Assembly (NCBI GenBank): GCA_964570105.1
Contig: CAZMWM010000024.1
Coordinates: 1 to 21,402, forward strand
Origin: SIG673 sp964570105
GTDB taxonomy: Bacteria > Bacillota > Clostridia > Oscillospirales > CAG-272
Reading direction: 5' to 3'
Length of the DNA stretch: 21,402 bases
Positions 6,232 through 14,030 of this stretch are shown here, piece after piece (position 1 is the stretch's first letter; each line of letters starts with the position of its first letter). Made by a program: the position numbers and the translations under genes. The notes beneath the pieces are model-generated. The model was not told the DNA's origin and did no database searches. It saw only the letters and a program-made list of their open reading frames with translations.

Positions 6232-8190
6232 ATGACCGTTGAACAGGAAATGCGTGATCTGGAGCGAAAGCTCGCCTATCACGCGCACAAATACTACGTT
6301 GAAGATTCTCCCGAGATATCGGATTTCGAGTACGATAAGATGTTCTACCGTCTCGTAAGTCTCGAAGAGGAAAATCCGTCTCTCGCATCCGTAAATTCAC
6401 CCACCAAGCGCGTCGGCGGCTCTGCGCTCGATAAATTCGAAAAAGTCGTACACCGAGTCAGAATGGGCAGTCTGCGCGATGTGTTCAGCTTTGAAGAGCT
6501 TAGAGATTTTATCCAAAAAACGCCTGCGGACGGTTATTCCGTAGAATGTAAGATAGACGGACTTTCCGTTTCGCTTGTATACGACGGCGGAGAGCTTACC
6601 GTAGGCTCCACCAGAGGGGACGGAGATATCGGAGAGAACGTTACGGACAATCTGCGCACGATACCCTCTATCCCACTGCGCATTCCTTACGAAGGACATC
6701 TTGAAGTCAGGGGCGAGGTATATATGCCCCGAGAAAGCTTCGAAAGGCTCAACCGTATCCGCGAAGAGAACGGAGATGCAACGTTTGCAAATCCGAGAAA
6801 CGCCGCCGCAGGATCGCTCAGACAGCTTGATTCGAGGATAACGGCAGAAAGAAAGCTGGATATCTTCGTATTCAATGTTCAGGAATGTGACCGTTCATTT
6901 CTGACACACAAGGAAAGTCTTGATTTCCTTGCCGAAAATCATTTCCGCATCATTCCGTTCCTTACCGTTCTCGGCTCGCCCGATGAGATCGAAGCACAAA
7001 TAGAAGCTATCGGAGAAAAACGGCGTGATCTGCCCTTCGATATAGACGGCGTCGTTATCAAGGTGAACTCGCTCGGTATGCGAGAAGAATACGGGGATAC
7101 CGGCAGTGTTCCGCGTTGGGCGGTGGCATACAAATTCCCACCGGAAGAAAAACAGAGCGTGCTTCGCGACATATGCATAAACGTAGGACGCACCGGCGTA
7201 CTTACTCCGTACGCAGTGTTTGATACCGTACAGCTCGCAGGTACGTCCGTAAGCAAAGCCACTCTTCACAATTACGATTTCATACAGGAACGCGACATAC
7301 GCATCGGAGATACCGTAAAGGTGCGCAAAGCAGGTGACATAATTCCGGAGATACTCGGCGTGGAGCTTTCAAAGCGCCCACGCGACTCAGCCCCCTTTAC
7401 TATGCCTAAGACCTGTCCTTCGTGCGGAGAGCCGGTGTACAGAGAGCCGGATGAAGCCGCATATTATTGCACGAACACGAACTGCCCGGCTCAACGAGTG
7501 AGAAATCTTACCCATTTCGTGAGCCGTGACGCCATGGGCGTAGACGGTCTCGGAGGCGCTTTGATCGAGCTTCTCGTCAAAAACGGTCTGATAACGAATA
7601 TCGCAGACCTGTATTCCCTTACCGAGGACTCAGTTTGCGAGCTTGAGCGTATGGGAAAAAAGTCTGCTTCAAATCTCATAAACGCAATATCAAGCTCCAA
7701 GGAGCGCGGACTTGACAGGCTACTTTACGCTCTCGGTATACGGCAGGTGGGAGAAAAGGCGGCAAAAACGATTGCGCTTCATTTCGGAGATATCGAACGG
7801 CTGTTCACGGCGACTGCCGATGAATTGTGTTCGATCGAAGATATCGGCGAAATAACCGCCATGAACGTGATAAACTATTTTTCCCATCCTCAGACGAGAG
7901 AGCTTATAGACGCTCTCAAAAAAGCAGGCGTCAGTACCGTATACCAAAACGTCGTAAACGATACGCGTTTTGCAGGTATGACTTTCGTGCTCACCGGAAC
8001 GCTCCCGAGCATGACGAGAGATGAAGCATCCGCTCTTATCGAAAAGTACGGCGGAAAGACATCAGGCTCCGTATCCAAAAAGACAGCCTACGTCCTTGCG
8101 GGAAGTGACGCCGGAAGCAAGCTCTCAAAGGCTCGGTCGCTTGGCGTCCCCGTGATAGATGAGCCTGCGTTTCTTGAAATGCTGAAATAA
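6232..8190 (+). CDS. ligA: NAD-dependent DNA ligase LigA
   Basis: LigA seals nicks in DNA during replication and repair, using NAD+. The 652-residue protein has the full domain order. Domain Ia holds the NMN-binding tyrosines (HKYYVEDSPEISDFEYD, about 20-35). The adenylation motif CKIDG has Lys107 as nucleophile, followed by ATFANPRNAAAGSLRQ and DGVVIKV. The OB fold precedes a four-cysteine zinc finger (C395, C398, C413, C418). Helix-hairpin-helix repeats run at about 430-570, and a BRCT domain from about 577 contains FVLTGTLPSMTRDEA. Length and motifs are normal, so it should be active. The SD GAAAGGAA stands about 10 nt before the ATG. The gene follows the LRR gene by 55 nt and precedes obgE by 109 nt. 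Confidence 0.98.
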   Translation: MTVEQEMRDLERKLAYHAHKYYVEDSPEISDFEYDKMFYRLVSLEEENPSLASVNSPTKRVGGSALDKFEKVVHRVRMGSLRDVFSFEELRDFIQKTPADGYSVECKIDGLSVSLVYDGGELTVGSTRGDGDIGENVTDNLRTIPSIPLRIPYEGHLEVRGEVYMPRESFERLNRIREENGDATFANPRNAAAGSLRQLDSRITAERKLDIFVFNVQECDRSFLTHKESLDFLAENHFRIIPFLTVLGSPDEIEAQIEAIGEKRRDLPFDIDGVVIKVNSLGMREEYGDTGSVPRWAVAYKFPPEEKQSVLRDICINVGRTGVLTPYAVFDTVQLAGTSVSKATLHNYDFIQERDIRIGDTVKVRKAGDIIPEILGVELSKRPRDSAPFTMPKTCPSCGEPVYREPDEAAYYCTNTNCPAQRVRNLTHFVSRDAMGVDGLGGALIELLVKNGLITNIADLYSLTEDSVCELERMGKKSASNLINAISSSKERGLDRLLYALGIRQVGEKAAKTIALHFGDIERLFTATADELCSIEDIGEITAMNVINYFSHPQTRELIDALKKAGVSTVYQNVVNDTRFAGMTFVLTGTLPSMTRDEASALIEKYGGKTSGSVSKKTAYVLAGSDAGSKLSKARSLGVPVIDEPAFLEMLK

Positions 8191-8258
8191 GCCCGATATT
8201 CCTCAGGCATCACGGCGACGATAGGGCGCAAGATAAAAATACACCGATCACACATAAC

Positions 8259-8299
8259 GGAAAGGAAGCTTTCGCCCGGGCGAAAGCATTATCAGAACG
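8259..8299 (+). promoter_or_regulatory. Hairpin between SD and start codon of obgE (copy 1)
   Basis: GGAAAGGAA at 8259-8267 is a strong SD, but the obgE ATG is at 8300, which is 33 nt after AAGGA. Between them lies a perfect palindrome at 8268-8287. It gives an 8-bp stem (GCTTTCGC with GCGAAAGC) closed by a CCGG loop. With the hairpin folded, the effective gap falls to about 13 nt. A nearly identical block, with the same 33-nt distance, precedes the AraC gene at 9846. The structure is seen in the sequence; a role in translation is inferred. Confidence 0.6.
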
Positions 8300-9574
8300 A
8301 TGTTTATTGACAAGGTAAAGATATATTGCAAAGCCGGAAACGGCGGTAACGGATGCGTATCATTTCACCGTGAAAAATACGTTTCGCACGGCGGTCCGGA
8401 CGGCGGAGACGGAGGCAGAGGCGGTAATATCGTTCTGCGCATAGACGAAGGAACGGATACGCTGTTCAAATATAAAAATCGAAGAAAGTTTATTGCTCAG
8501 AACGGTGAGAACGGAATGGCTGACAAGATGCACGGCGCTTCCGCGGATGATATAGTGCTTCCCGTACCGCCCGGAACCGTAGTCAAAGACGCCGATACGG
8601 GAGCCGTGATCAAGGATATGTCCGCTTGCGGACCGTACGTGCTCTGCAAGGGTGGAAGAGGCGGTTGGGGAAACCGTCACTTCGCCACTCCGACCAGACA
8701 GATCCCGAGATTTTCAAAAAGCGGAACTGTAGGTGAGGAAAAAAACGTCATCCTCGAGCTTAAGATGCTTGCCGACGTAGGTCTCGTCGGACTTCCGAGC
8801 GCAGGAAAATCCTCTCTTCTTGCGGCTGTAAGTGCCGCAAGACCGAAGATCGCGGATTATCATTTCACCACGCTTACTCCAAATCTCGGATACGTTCCAC
8901 TGTATGAAGGAAAAGGCTTCGTATGCGCCGATATCCCCGGATTGATCGAGGGCGCCTCGGAGGGCGCCGGATTAGGTCTTGACTTTCTGAGACACATCGA
9001 CAGATGTAGGATGATAATACACGTCGTGGATATCTCGGGGCACGAGAGCTGTGATCCCATCGGTGATATGGAGATAATATCGGGGGAGCTTGAAAAATAC
9101 AGTCCCGAGCTTGCCGCGCGTCCGCGTCTCGTTGCGGCAAACAAGCTTGACGCTCACGATCCGTCGCTCGTTGACCTTGCTTCATTTGAAGAGTACGTAG
9201 AGAAAAAAGGCTACAAACTCATATACGTTTCGGCAGTAACGGGAGAAAACATTCCCACACTCATCGACACTGTCGCACAGATGCTATCTTCCCTGCCCCC
9301 GCTCACAGTTTACGAATCGGAATACGAAGCACCGACTGCCGAAAACGCGACCGACAAGTCCGTTACCGTAAAAAATGTCAACGGTACGTATGTAGTCGAA
9401 GGCGAGTGGCTGTATAGATTTATGAGCAACATAAACTTCGACGATCGGGAGGCGCTTATGCACTTTGAAAAAGTTCTGAGAGAAAACGGCGTCATCGATG
9501 CACTCGAAAAAGCAGGCTGCGGCGAAGGAAGGACAGTGCGGATCTATGATCTCGAATTCGACTTCATAGAATGA
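8300..9574 (+). CDS. obgE: Obg family GTPase ObgE/CgtA
   Basis: Obg is an essential GTPase acting in 50S ribosome assembly and the stress response. The 424-residue protein opens with the glycine-rich Obg fold (MFIDKVKIYCKAGNGGNGC, GGPDGGDGGRGGN, PVPPGTVV). The G domain has the P-loop GLPSAGKS (164-171), DIPGLIEGASEGAGLG (211-226, G3), NKLD (281-284, G4) and VSAVTGENI (G5). It ends with an OCT domain (about 350-424). All GTPase motifs look intact. The N-terminus matches the conserved family start, so ATG 8300 is secure even though its SD is 33 nt away across a hairpin. No convincing terminator follows the gene. Confidence 0.97.
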   Translation: MFIDKVKIYCKAGNGGNGCVSFHREKYVSHGGPDGGDGGRGGNIVLRIDEGTDTLFKYKNRRKFIAQNGENGMADKMHGASADDIVLPVPPGTVVKDADTGAVIKDMSACGPYVLCKGGRGGWGNRHFATPTRQIPRFSKSGTVGEEKNVILELKMLADVGLVGLPSAGKSSLLAAVSAARPKIADYHFTTLTPNLGYVPLYEGKGFVCADIPGLIEGASEGAGLGLDFLRHIDRCRMIIHVVDISGHESCDPIGDMEIISGELEKYSPELAARPRLVAANKLDAHDPSLVDLASFEEYVEKKGYKLIYVSAVTGENIPTLIDTVAQMLSSLPPLTVYESEYEAPTAENATDKSVTVKNVNGTYVVEGEWLYRFMSNINFDDREALMHFEKVLRENGVIDALEKAGCGEGRTVRIYDLEFDFIE

Positions 9575-9650
9575 CCGTTAACATAAAGATAAAAGTTTTT
9601 TAACAAGTAAATATTGATATTACACAACGAAAAGCGTAAAATTATGTCAG

Positions 9651-9659
9651 TGGTATAAT
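9651..9659 (+). promoter_or_regulatory. Extended -10 promoter of a short hairpin transcript
   Basis: TGGTATAAT at 9651-9659 is a perfect extended -10 (TGnTATAAT). No clear -35 is seen. A start near 9666 would put the hairpin at 9675-9724 within about 60 nt of transcript. Confidence 0.5.
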
Positions 9660-9665
9660 TACATA

Positions 9666-9724
9666 CGATAGATTAATGAGTGCAATGACGTACTGAACGT
9701 TTCGGTGTCTTGCGCTCATTTTTT
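9666..9724 (+). ncRNA. Predicted hairpin RNA or leader attenuator before araC
   Basis: Downstream of the extended -10, AATGAGTGCAA (9675-9685) pairs with TTGCGCTCATT (9710-9720), with one G-U pair. Inside it, GAC pairs with GTC and ACTGAA with TTCGGT around a CGT loop, so nearly the whole element folds into one long stem. Six T residues follow at 9719-9724. This is an intrinsic terminator fused to a very short transcript of about 60 nt. It could be a small RNA, or the araC leader with an attenuator, because the AraC start lies 121 nt further on. It could also be a simple obgE terminator with a fortuitous TATAAT. The start of the span is the predicted transcription start. Confidence 0.45.
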
Positions 9725-9803
9725 CTCGCTTATCGCCGAACGCTCTGCGATACTCTAAGCGGCTTTACCGTCGTTTAAAGCTCTAAGTCAACGTAACTAC
9801 GCA

Positions 9804-9845
9804 AGGAAAGGAAGCTTTCGCTTACCGAAAGCAACGGTCATAAAA
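9804..9845 (+). promoter_or_regulatory. Hairpin between SD and start codon of araC (copy 2)
   Basis: AGGAAAGGAAG is followed by a 7-bp hairpin at 9814-9832 (GCTTTCG, loop CTTAC, CGAAAGC), and the ATG lies at 9846. The distance from AAGGA (ends 9812) to ATG is 33 nt, as before obgE. The block GGAAAGGAAGCTTTCGC is identical in both copies. The loops and the sequence after the hairpin differ. Confidence 0.6.
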
Positions 9846-10667
9846 ATGTCATCCGATCATTCTCAGCTCCGCTCCAATTCCATCTCGGCTGTTTTTTATG
9901 CCGGACAGCTATCACTTGAGGACTTGACATCTCTATCCAAAAAAGGCTTTAGGGACTGTCTGTTCATACATTTCAATGACGATCGCTGTATCCTGCGTTT
10001 TGCTGACGGAAGAGATTTTCGACCGTCAGCCGGAACTGTATGTATCGTTCCTCCCGAAAACGCTTTCGTATTAACGGACGCGACTGCTGATACGCTGAGC
10101 TGTATATCGTGCGGCGGTAGTCTCACAAAAAACATTCTTGACGCTTGTGAAGCGATCACGGTCCCCAAGCTTACCACGCATCCCGGAGCACTTGAAGCAT
10201 TCGCGAGCCTTGAACGCGCGATCCAGTCCGCGGATAAGGGCGCGGAAGCGATGAACAGATGCGCGGCACTGTTCTATTTATTAACGATAGAAATAACCTA
10301 CGCTACCCTGCACGTAGTCGAAAGAAAACCGTCTATCATCGCACAGAGGATAAAAAAATACATAGACGAAAACATATGCGAGGAGATATCCGTCAGCTCC
10401 ATAGCACGTAATTTTTACCTTAGCGAAACTCACGTCATAAGGATATTCCGTGATAAATACGGAGAGACTCCCAAGCAATATCTTCTTAAAAGAAAGATAG
10501 AGGCATCAAAAAAGCTTCTGCTCGATACGCCGCTTCAGATCAAGGAGATCGCTATGACCTTTCATTTCGCGGACAGCTATCACTTTTCGCACACCTTTAA
10601 ACGCTTCACCGGCTATTCTCCGGAGAAATACCGTATGCGCGAAGAATTACGAAAAGAAGAAAAATAA
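9846..10667 (+). CDS. AraC family transcriptional regulator
   Basis: The 273-residue protein has an N-terminal cupin-like sensor region (about 1-120, containing LRFADGRDFRPSAGTVCIVP). Its C-terminal AraC/XylS DNA-binding domain runs at about 165-268. The two helix-turn-helix motifs are visible as ISVSSIARNFYLSETHVIRI and IKEIAMTFHFADSYHFSHTF, followed by the family signature KRFTGYSPEKYR. Such regulators usually control carbohydrate genes in response to a sugar. The gene is convergent with the heparinase-family gene, its likeliest local target. No shared operator was identified. The start is assigned to ATG 9846 because no start codon in frame is closer to the SD. Confidence 0.9.
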   Translation: MSSDHSQLRSNSISAVFYAGQLSLEDLTSLSKKGFRDCLFIHFNDDRCILRFADGRDFRPSAGTVCIVPPENAFVLTDATADTLSCISCGGSLTKNILDACEAITVPKLTTHPGALEAFASLERAIQSADKGAEAMNRCAALFYLLTIEITYATLHVVERKPSIIAQRIKKYIDENICEEISVSSIARNFYLSETHVIRIFRDKYGETPKQYLLKRKIEASKKLLLDTPLQIKEIAMTFHFADSYHFSHTFKRFTGYSPEKYRMREELRKEEK

Positions 10668-10672
10668 AAAAC

Positions 10673-10715
10673 ACATCCCGAAGGCTCTGCTTTGAAAGCG
10701 GAGTCTTCGGGATGT
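10673..10715. terminator. Bidirectional terminator between araC and the heparinase gene
   Basis: An 11-bp perfect stem (ACATCCCGAAG at 10673-10683 with CTTCGGGATGT at 10705-10715) encloses an inner CTCTGC/GCGGAG stem. On the minus strand the stem is followed by GTTTTTTATTTTTC, a good T-tract. It thus terminates the heparinase-family gene and, less strongly, araC. Confidence 0.85.
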
Positions 10716-10744
10716 CTGTTTCGTGAGCGCATTAAAATCTGCTG

Positions 10745-12592
10745 TCAGCTGACAGTGAGAACGAATGTCCCATTCTTGAAGTTTTCTTTCGAACTCAGCG
10801 TTACACGGTACAAGACCTCACAGTCCCATCCCCTCGGAATACCGGCGACCTCAGGCCAAGTCTTATCCAGCGCTTCGACGTTGTACGCAAGCTTATCGGA
10901 ATACGATACCGTCCTACCGTGTAAAACAAAGCTATCGGAGGTCACGTTTTCGGGCATTGCGTTACATATATAACTGAACATAACGCTTCCGTCACCGTTC
11001 AGCGAAAGCTCATCTGTGATCGTTATTTTCCCATTCTCGAGTACGGCTTTTCTTATATACGACGCTATATCCGCCTCAAGCGGATACGCGTTTTTCAGTT
11101 GCATCGAAAGACCGCCGTTGCTCTCGTCATAAATATGATCGCAGGATACGTACTGACCGCCGGCTTTCTGCGTAACGCCGTTCACGGTTGCACAGTTGTG
11201 ATAGTCCGAACACATTGCCCAGATCGTATATCTTTCCGGACTGAACGTGCGTCTCGTGTAGGAGCCGGAGCCTGCATCAAGGAATATCGGTTGACCGTCG
11301 GCAAATACCGTTACCGTTCCGATATCGTTATGATTGTGGCTCTCGTTGTTGCTTCCGCCCTTAAAAGCGAGGAAAAGCCCCTCATCAGTCTTACCGCTCT
11401 CTCGCGTACCCGCAATAACGATACCGTCAAGCCAAAACTTAGTCGGAGCAACGAAATCGCTCGTCCTGTGTTTCGGCTCTGCCAGGTCTCTGAAATATCT
11501 GTACGGTTGGCTTGCGTTTGCACCGATACCGCAAAGACCGCCGTTCAATCGGTTTGCACCGTAGGTGTACATAAGCTCGGAGTTGCAACATTTTCCCCAA
11601 CGAATCAGGAGTGACGGGGACGGAGCTAATCTTGACGGACTGTCCGCAAAATTAAGAAAGCGGTTTCCGTTGATACATACCTTGACCTCGTATTCGCCCA
11701 TATTCCGTATCAGCGGATCGGTATATATATCGACATACCCGTCTGTCATATCGTAAAGGATCTGCAAATTATCAAAAAGCGAAGCTCCCGCCGCGCCCCA
11801 ATAGCTCGGTCCTTCATCGCACCCTCCGTCCGCGTGATACACCGATGTGAAGTTATCCAGCATCGGCAATACCCTTTCGATCAAGCTCTCGCGTAACGAT
11901 ATGTCCTCTACCGTGAGCGCACATACGGTAAGGATATTTGAAAGTATCCACGGATTCCAATTGTTCACCTTGTTTCCGCGAACTCCCATCCACCACATCT
12001 TTCCTTCACAGCTCACATCCATATACGGCTCGATGATGCGCCTATTAAGCTCAAAGATAACTCTCTCGCAAATTATGGGCGTCACCCCGTCGAGCTTGTC
12101 CTTCAGAAGATAGTACACCCACGCGACCGATGCCGCCGTAGTTGCGGAGAACAGATCTATGTAATCCACCTTGCCCTGATATGCATAAGGAAGCGGACAT
12201 ACCATATCCGGTTTGTTTTGATTGTGCGCCGGCAATACCCAAGACGTCTCCTCAAGTATCATCCAAAGCAGATCTACGATCTTATCCGTAAATCTGCCCT
12301 TGCCTTCCACGTATTCGGCAATAGCCAACTGAAGCATATCTCCCCTGCGCGGAAAATATTTCCCTTCATATATCGAACGGTTTCCGTCACGCTTGAACAT
12401 CATATAGTCCGATGCTATGAGCACGGGATACTCCTTGGAGAGCAGACCTTCCGCTCTCTTCACGATAGCTTCGCAATTCTCCTGGTCTATCTTAAAGCCG
12501 TATTTGGTATCCTTAAAGAGCTTGAACTTGGAAAGCGGCAATACTTTCCCCTTAACATTAAAGCGTCTCTCCTCAAACACTCTGCGTCCCAT
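10745..12592 (-). CDS. Heparinase II/III family protein
   Basis: This 615-residue protein belongs to the heparinase II/III-like polysaccharide lyase superfamily. It has an N-terminal alpha/alpha toroid (to about 370) and a C-terminal beta-sandwich. Typical motifs are NNWNPW (210-215), CDEGPSYWGAA (258-268, with a candidate catalytic Tyr264) and SHNHNDIGTV (418-427, candidate catalytic or metal-site histidines), followed by FADGQPIFLDAGSGSYT. Enzymes of this group cleave uronic-acid polymers such as heparin, heparan or alginate oligosaccharides by beta-elimination. The substrate cannot be read from the sequence. It has no signal peptide, so it should act on imported oligosaccharides in the cytoplasm. 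The SD GAAGGAG lies about 8 nt before the ATG, and a strong promoter lies upstream. Confidence 0.88.
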   Translation of the reverse strand: MGRRVFEERRFNVKGKVLPLSKFKLFKDTKYGFKIDQENCEAIVKRAEGLLSKEYPVLIASDYMMFKRDGNRSIYEGKYFPRRGDMLQLAIAEYVEGKGRFTDKIVDLLWMILEETSWVLPAHNQNKPDMVCPLPYAYQGKVDYIDLFSATTAASVAWVYYLLKDKLDGVTPIICERVIFELNRRIIEPYMDVSCEGKMWWMGVRGNKVNNWNPWILSNILTVCALTVEDISLRESLIERVLPMLDNFTSVYHADGGCDEGPSYWGAAGASLFDNLQILYDMTDGYVDIYTDPLIRNMGEYEVKVCINGNRFLNFADSPSRLAPSPSLLIRWGKCCNSELMYTYGANRLNGGLCGIGANASQPYRYFRDLAEPKHRTSDFVAPTKFWLDGIVIAGTRESGKTDEGLFLAFKGGSNNESHNHNDIGTVTVFADGQPIFLDAGSGSYTRRTFSPERYTIWAMCSDYHNCATVNGVTQKAGGQYVSCDHIYDESNGGLSMQLKNAYPLEADIASYIRKAVLENGKITITDELSLNGDGSVMFSYICNAMPENVTSDSFVLHGRTVSYSDKLAYNVEALDKTWPEVAGIPRGWDCEVLYRVTLSSKENFKNGTFVLTVS

Positions 12593-12676
12593 AAAATAAC
12601 TCCTTCGAAGTAAGATATAAATTTTTCCCCAAAATAAAGCCGGGGCAACGAAAACGGATATTTACCCGTCAAATAC

Positions 12677-12705
12677 ATTATACTTTTCCGATATGTAATA
12701 GTCAA
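12677..12705 (-). promoter_or_regulatory. Sigma-A promoter of the heparinase-family gene
   Basis: On the minus strand TTGACT (12705-12700), a 17-nt spacer and TATAAT (12682-12677). The leader is about 75-80 nt and contains a small CCCC...GGGG pairing near 12628-12646. It is divergent from the tRNA promoter. Confidence 0.85.
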
Positions 12706-12754
12706 TAAACAATTTTTACGAAAAATCACAAATATTTTTGTACAGTATTACATA

Positions 12755-12783
12755 TTGATTTTTCGAAGCAAATATGGTATAAT
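12755..12783 (+). promoter_or_regulatory. Sigma-A promoter of tRNA-Val
   Basis: TTGATT at 12755-12760, a 17-nt spacer and TATAAT at 12778-12783, preceded by TGG (extended -10). The -10 ends 12 nt before the tRNA. Confidence 0.85.
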
Positions 12784-12795
12784 ATATTTCGTTGT

Positions 12796-12872
12796 GGGGG
12801 CATAGCTCAGCTGGTTAGAGTGCATGCTTGACATGCATGAGGTCACTGGTTCGATTCCAGTTGTCCCCACCA
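12796..12872 (+). tRNA. tRNA-Val (GAC anticodon)
   Basis: A complete 77-nt cloverleaf. The acceptor stem pairs GGGGGCA with TGTCCCC (one G-U). The D arm is GCTC...GAGT, the anticodon stem CATGC/GCATG encloses the loop TTGACAT, and the T arm is ACTGG-TTCGATT-CCAGT. The anticodon is GAC, reading valine GUC/GUU codons. The 3' CCA is encoded in the DNA. Confidence 0.97.
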
Positions 12873-12907
12873 AAAATTCTCGGTAGCGTCAGCGACCGAG
12901 AATTTTT
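12872..12907 (+). terminator. Terminator after tRNA-Val
   Basis: A perfect 13-bp stem pairs AAAAATTCTCGGT (12872-12884) with ACCGAGAATTTTT (12895-12907) around a 10-nt loop, starting at the last base of the tRNA. The U-tract is the T5 in the right arm. Part of it (CCGAGAATTTT) is repeated at 12966-12976. Confidence 0.85.
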
Positions 12908-13018
12908 ACTTTTTACTTATTACTTCTTCACTCTTACCTCTTACTTATTACTCCCCTATCCGCTCCCGAGAATTTTGAAGTAAGAAGTAATAGTGAAAAG
13001 GTAAGAAGTAGAAGTGAC
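12906..13018. repeat. Inverted arrays of degenerate heptanucleotide repeats
   Basis: From 12906 to 12954 the sequence reads as seven in-phase heptads: TTACTTT, TTACTTA, TTACTTC, TTCACTC, TTACCTC, TTACTTA, TTACTCC. From 12977 to 13018 six heptads occur in the opposite orientation: GAAGTAA, GAAGTAA, TAGTGAA, AAGGTAA, GAAGTAG, AAGTGAC. An 11-nt direct repeat, CCGAGAATTTT, stands before each array (12896-12906 and 12966-12976). The arrays could fold on each other imperfectly. No ORF is credible here. The rest of the tRNA-radC gap (13019-13079) is A/T-rich with scattered TTTACC motifs. Confidence 0.75.
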
Positions 13019-13079
13019 AACGGTTAAAATTTGAGTGCCGCCACTTTTACCTTTACCTCTTAATTTTTAAAAAAATAAC

Positions 13080-13122
13080 AAAACTGTCTCAAATGTCGTT
13101 TTGGAGCGTTTGAGACAGTTTT
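13080..13122. terminator. Bidirectional terminator after radC
   Basis: A perfect 14-bp stem pairs AAAACTGTCTCAAA (13080-13093) with TTTGAGACAGTTTT (13109-13122) around a 15-nt loop. T-runs follow in both directions. It lies 59 nt past the radC stop and probably ends that transcript. Confidence 0.88.
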
Positions 13123-13181
13123 TTGTTTAGACCTGCTGTTACACCTTACTTGATAACATATCTGTTTCCCAAACCGAGAGA

Positions 13182-13922
13182 TCAACCGTCCCATTCACCA
13201 ATATCACCGTCGGGAGCTTCATCCTCTTCCTTGCAGTAACCCTTCAAATAGTTGACGAGCGGAAAATAGTGATCGTTACTTACGATGATATGCTCCACGA
13301 GCGGCATATCAAAGCGCATAAAATACTCCCTTACGAAATACGTGGTATCGATATCCGCCGCCGACGGTTGAACAGAGCCGTTATTGTGATTATGTACGAG
13401 GATAAAAGAAGTTGCTTCGTTGACGAATATACATTCTGCGAGCTTTTCAAGATTTAGGCTTGCCGAGCCGGGACCGCCTCTTTGTAGCTGACGGAAACCG
13501 ATGAACCGTTTATTTTCGCCAAGCAATATGACAGACAGTATCTCTTCCGTCTCACCGAAATAGTGATTTATACAAAATTCTCCGACCTTCTCCACCGTAT
13601 CGAATACCTTGTACTTTTCCATTCTGTCGACTGCATAGCATCTCATAAACTGCGGAATGAATTTCAAAAGCGCAGCGGAGGTCTCGCTCATACCCTCAAG
13701 CCCTGCGAGCACTTGAAAATTCGCATCAAAAACGGCGTGAAAGCTACCGAACGTATCAAGAAGCAGCTTTGCCGTTTGGGACGTATCCTTTCCGGGCATT
13801 GCATACTGAAGCAGGAGTTGTATACATTCTTCATCGCTTAAGTCATTTATACCTTTGCTTTCAAATCGTTCTTCAAGCTCCGCTCTCATTTTAAAAATGC
13901 GTTCTTTCTCAGCGTCATCCAC
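13182..13922 (-). CDS. radC: RadC family JAB-domain protein
   Basis: This 246-residue RadC/UPF0758 protein has an N-terminal helix-hairpin-helix region (DLSDEECIQLLLQYA ... LAGLEGMSETSAALL). Its C-terminal JAB/MPN metalloprotease-like domain includes FRQLQRGGPGSASLNL and the metal motif VHNHNNGSVQPSAADID. The usual sequence is HNHPSG...PS..D; the two His, the Ser and the Asp are kept, while P-S is N-N. The role of RadC is unsettled, and an old link to DNA repair is doubtful. The frame extends to a TTG at 13946, but GGGAG lies about 9 nt before GTG 13922, which is therefore preferred. It is the last gene of the minus-strand series. Confidence 0.9.
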   Translation of the reverse strand: MDDAEKERIFKMRAELEERFESKGINDLSDEECIQLLLQYAMPGKDTSQTAKLLLDTFGSFHAVFDANFQVLAGLEGMSETSAALLKFIPQFMRCYAVDRMEKYKVFDTVEKVGEFCINHYFGETEEILSVILLGENKRFIGFRQLQRGGPGSASLNLEKLAECIFVNEATSFILVHNHNNGSVQPSAADIDTTYFVREYFMRFDMPLVEHIIVSNDHYFPLVNYLKGYCKEEDEAPDGDIGEWDG

Positions 13923-13972
13923 GGTCACTCTCTCCCTTTTTACCAAACGTTTACTGATATCGACACCTAAAC

Positions 13973-14008
13973 AAAGCAGGAGGCATCAAAACTCAAACCC
14001 CCTGCTTT
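13973..14008 (-). terminator. Terminator after purC
   Basis: AAAGCAGG (13973-13980) pairs with CCTGCTTT (14001-14008) around a 20-nt loop. On the minus strand the stem runs into TTTGTTT. It separates purC from radC, so radC may have its own promoter or rely on readthrough. Confidence 0.6.
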
Positions 14009-14030
14009 ATTCCATTTTAAGATCAAAAGA

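Noticed and set aside
8268..8287. Palindromic operator for a repressor of obgE
   Set aside because: It is possible, but the copy at araC has different loop and centre sequence while the arms pair. That fits RNA pairing better than a DNA operator. It was kept as an RNA-level hypothesis.
12906..13018. CRISPR array
   Set aside because: The units are 7 nt with no spacers, and no cas genes are near.
13923..13946. TTG start for radC
   Set aside because: GTG 13922 has GGGAG at the proper distance and the TTG has no SD.
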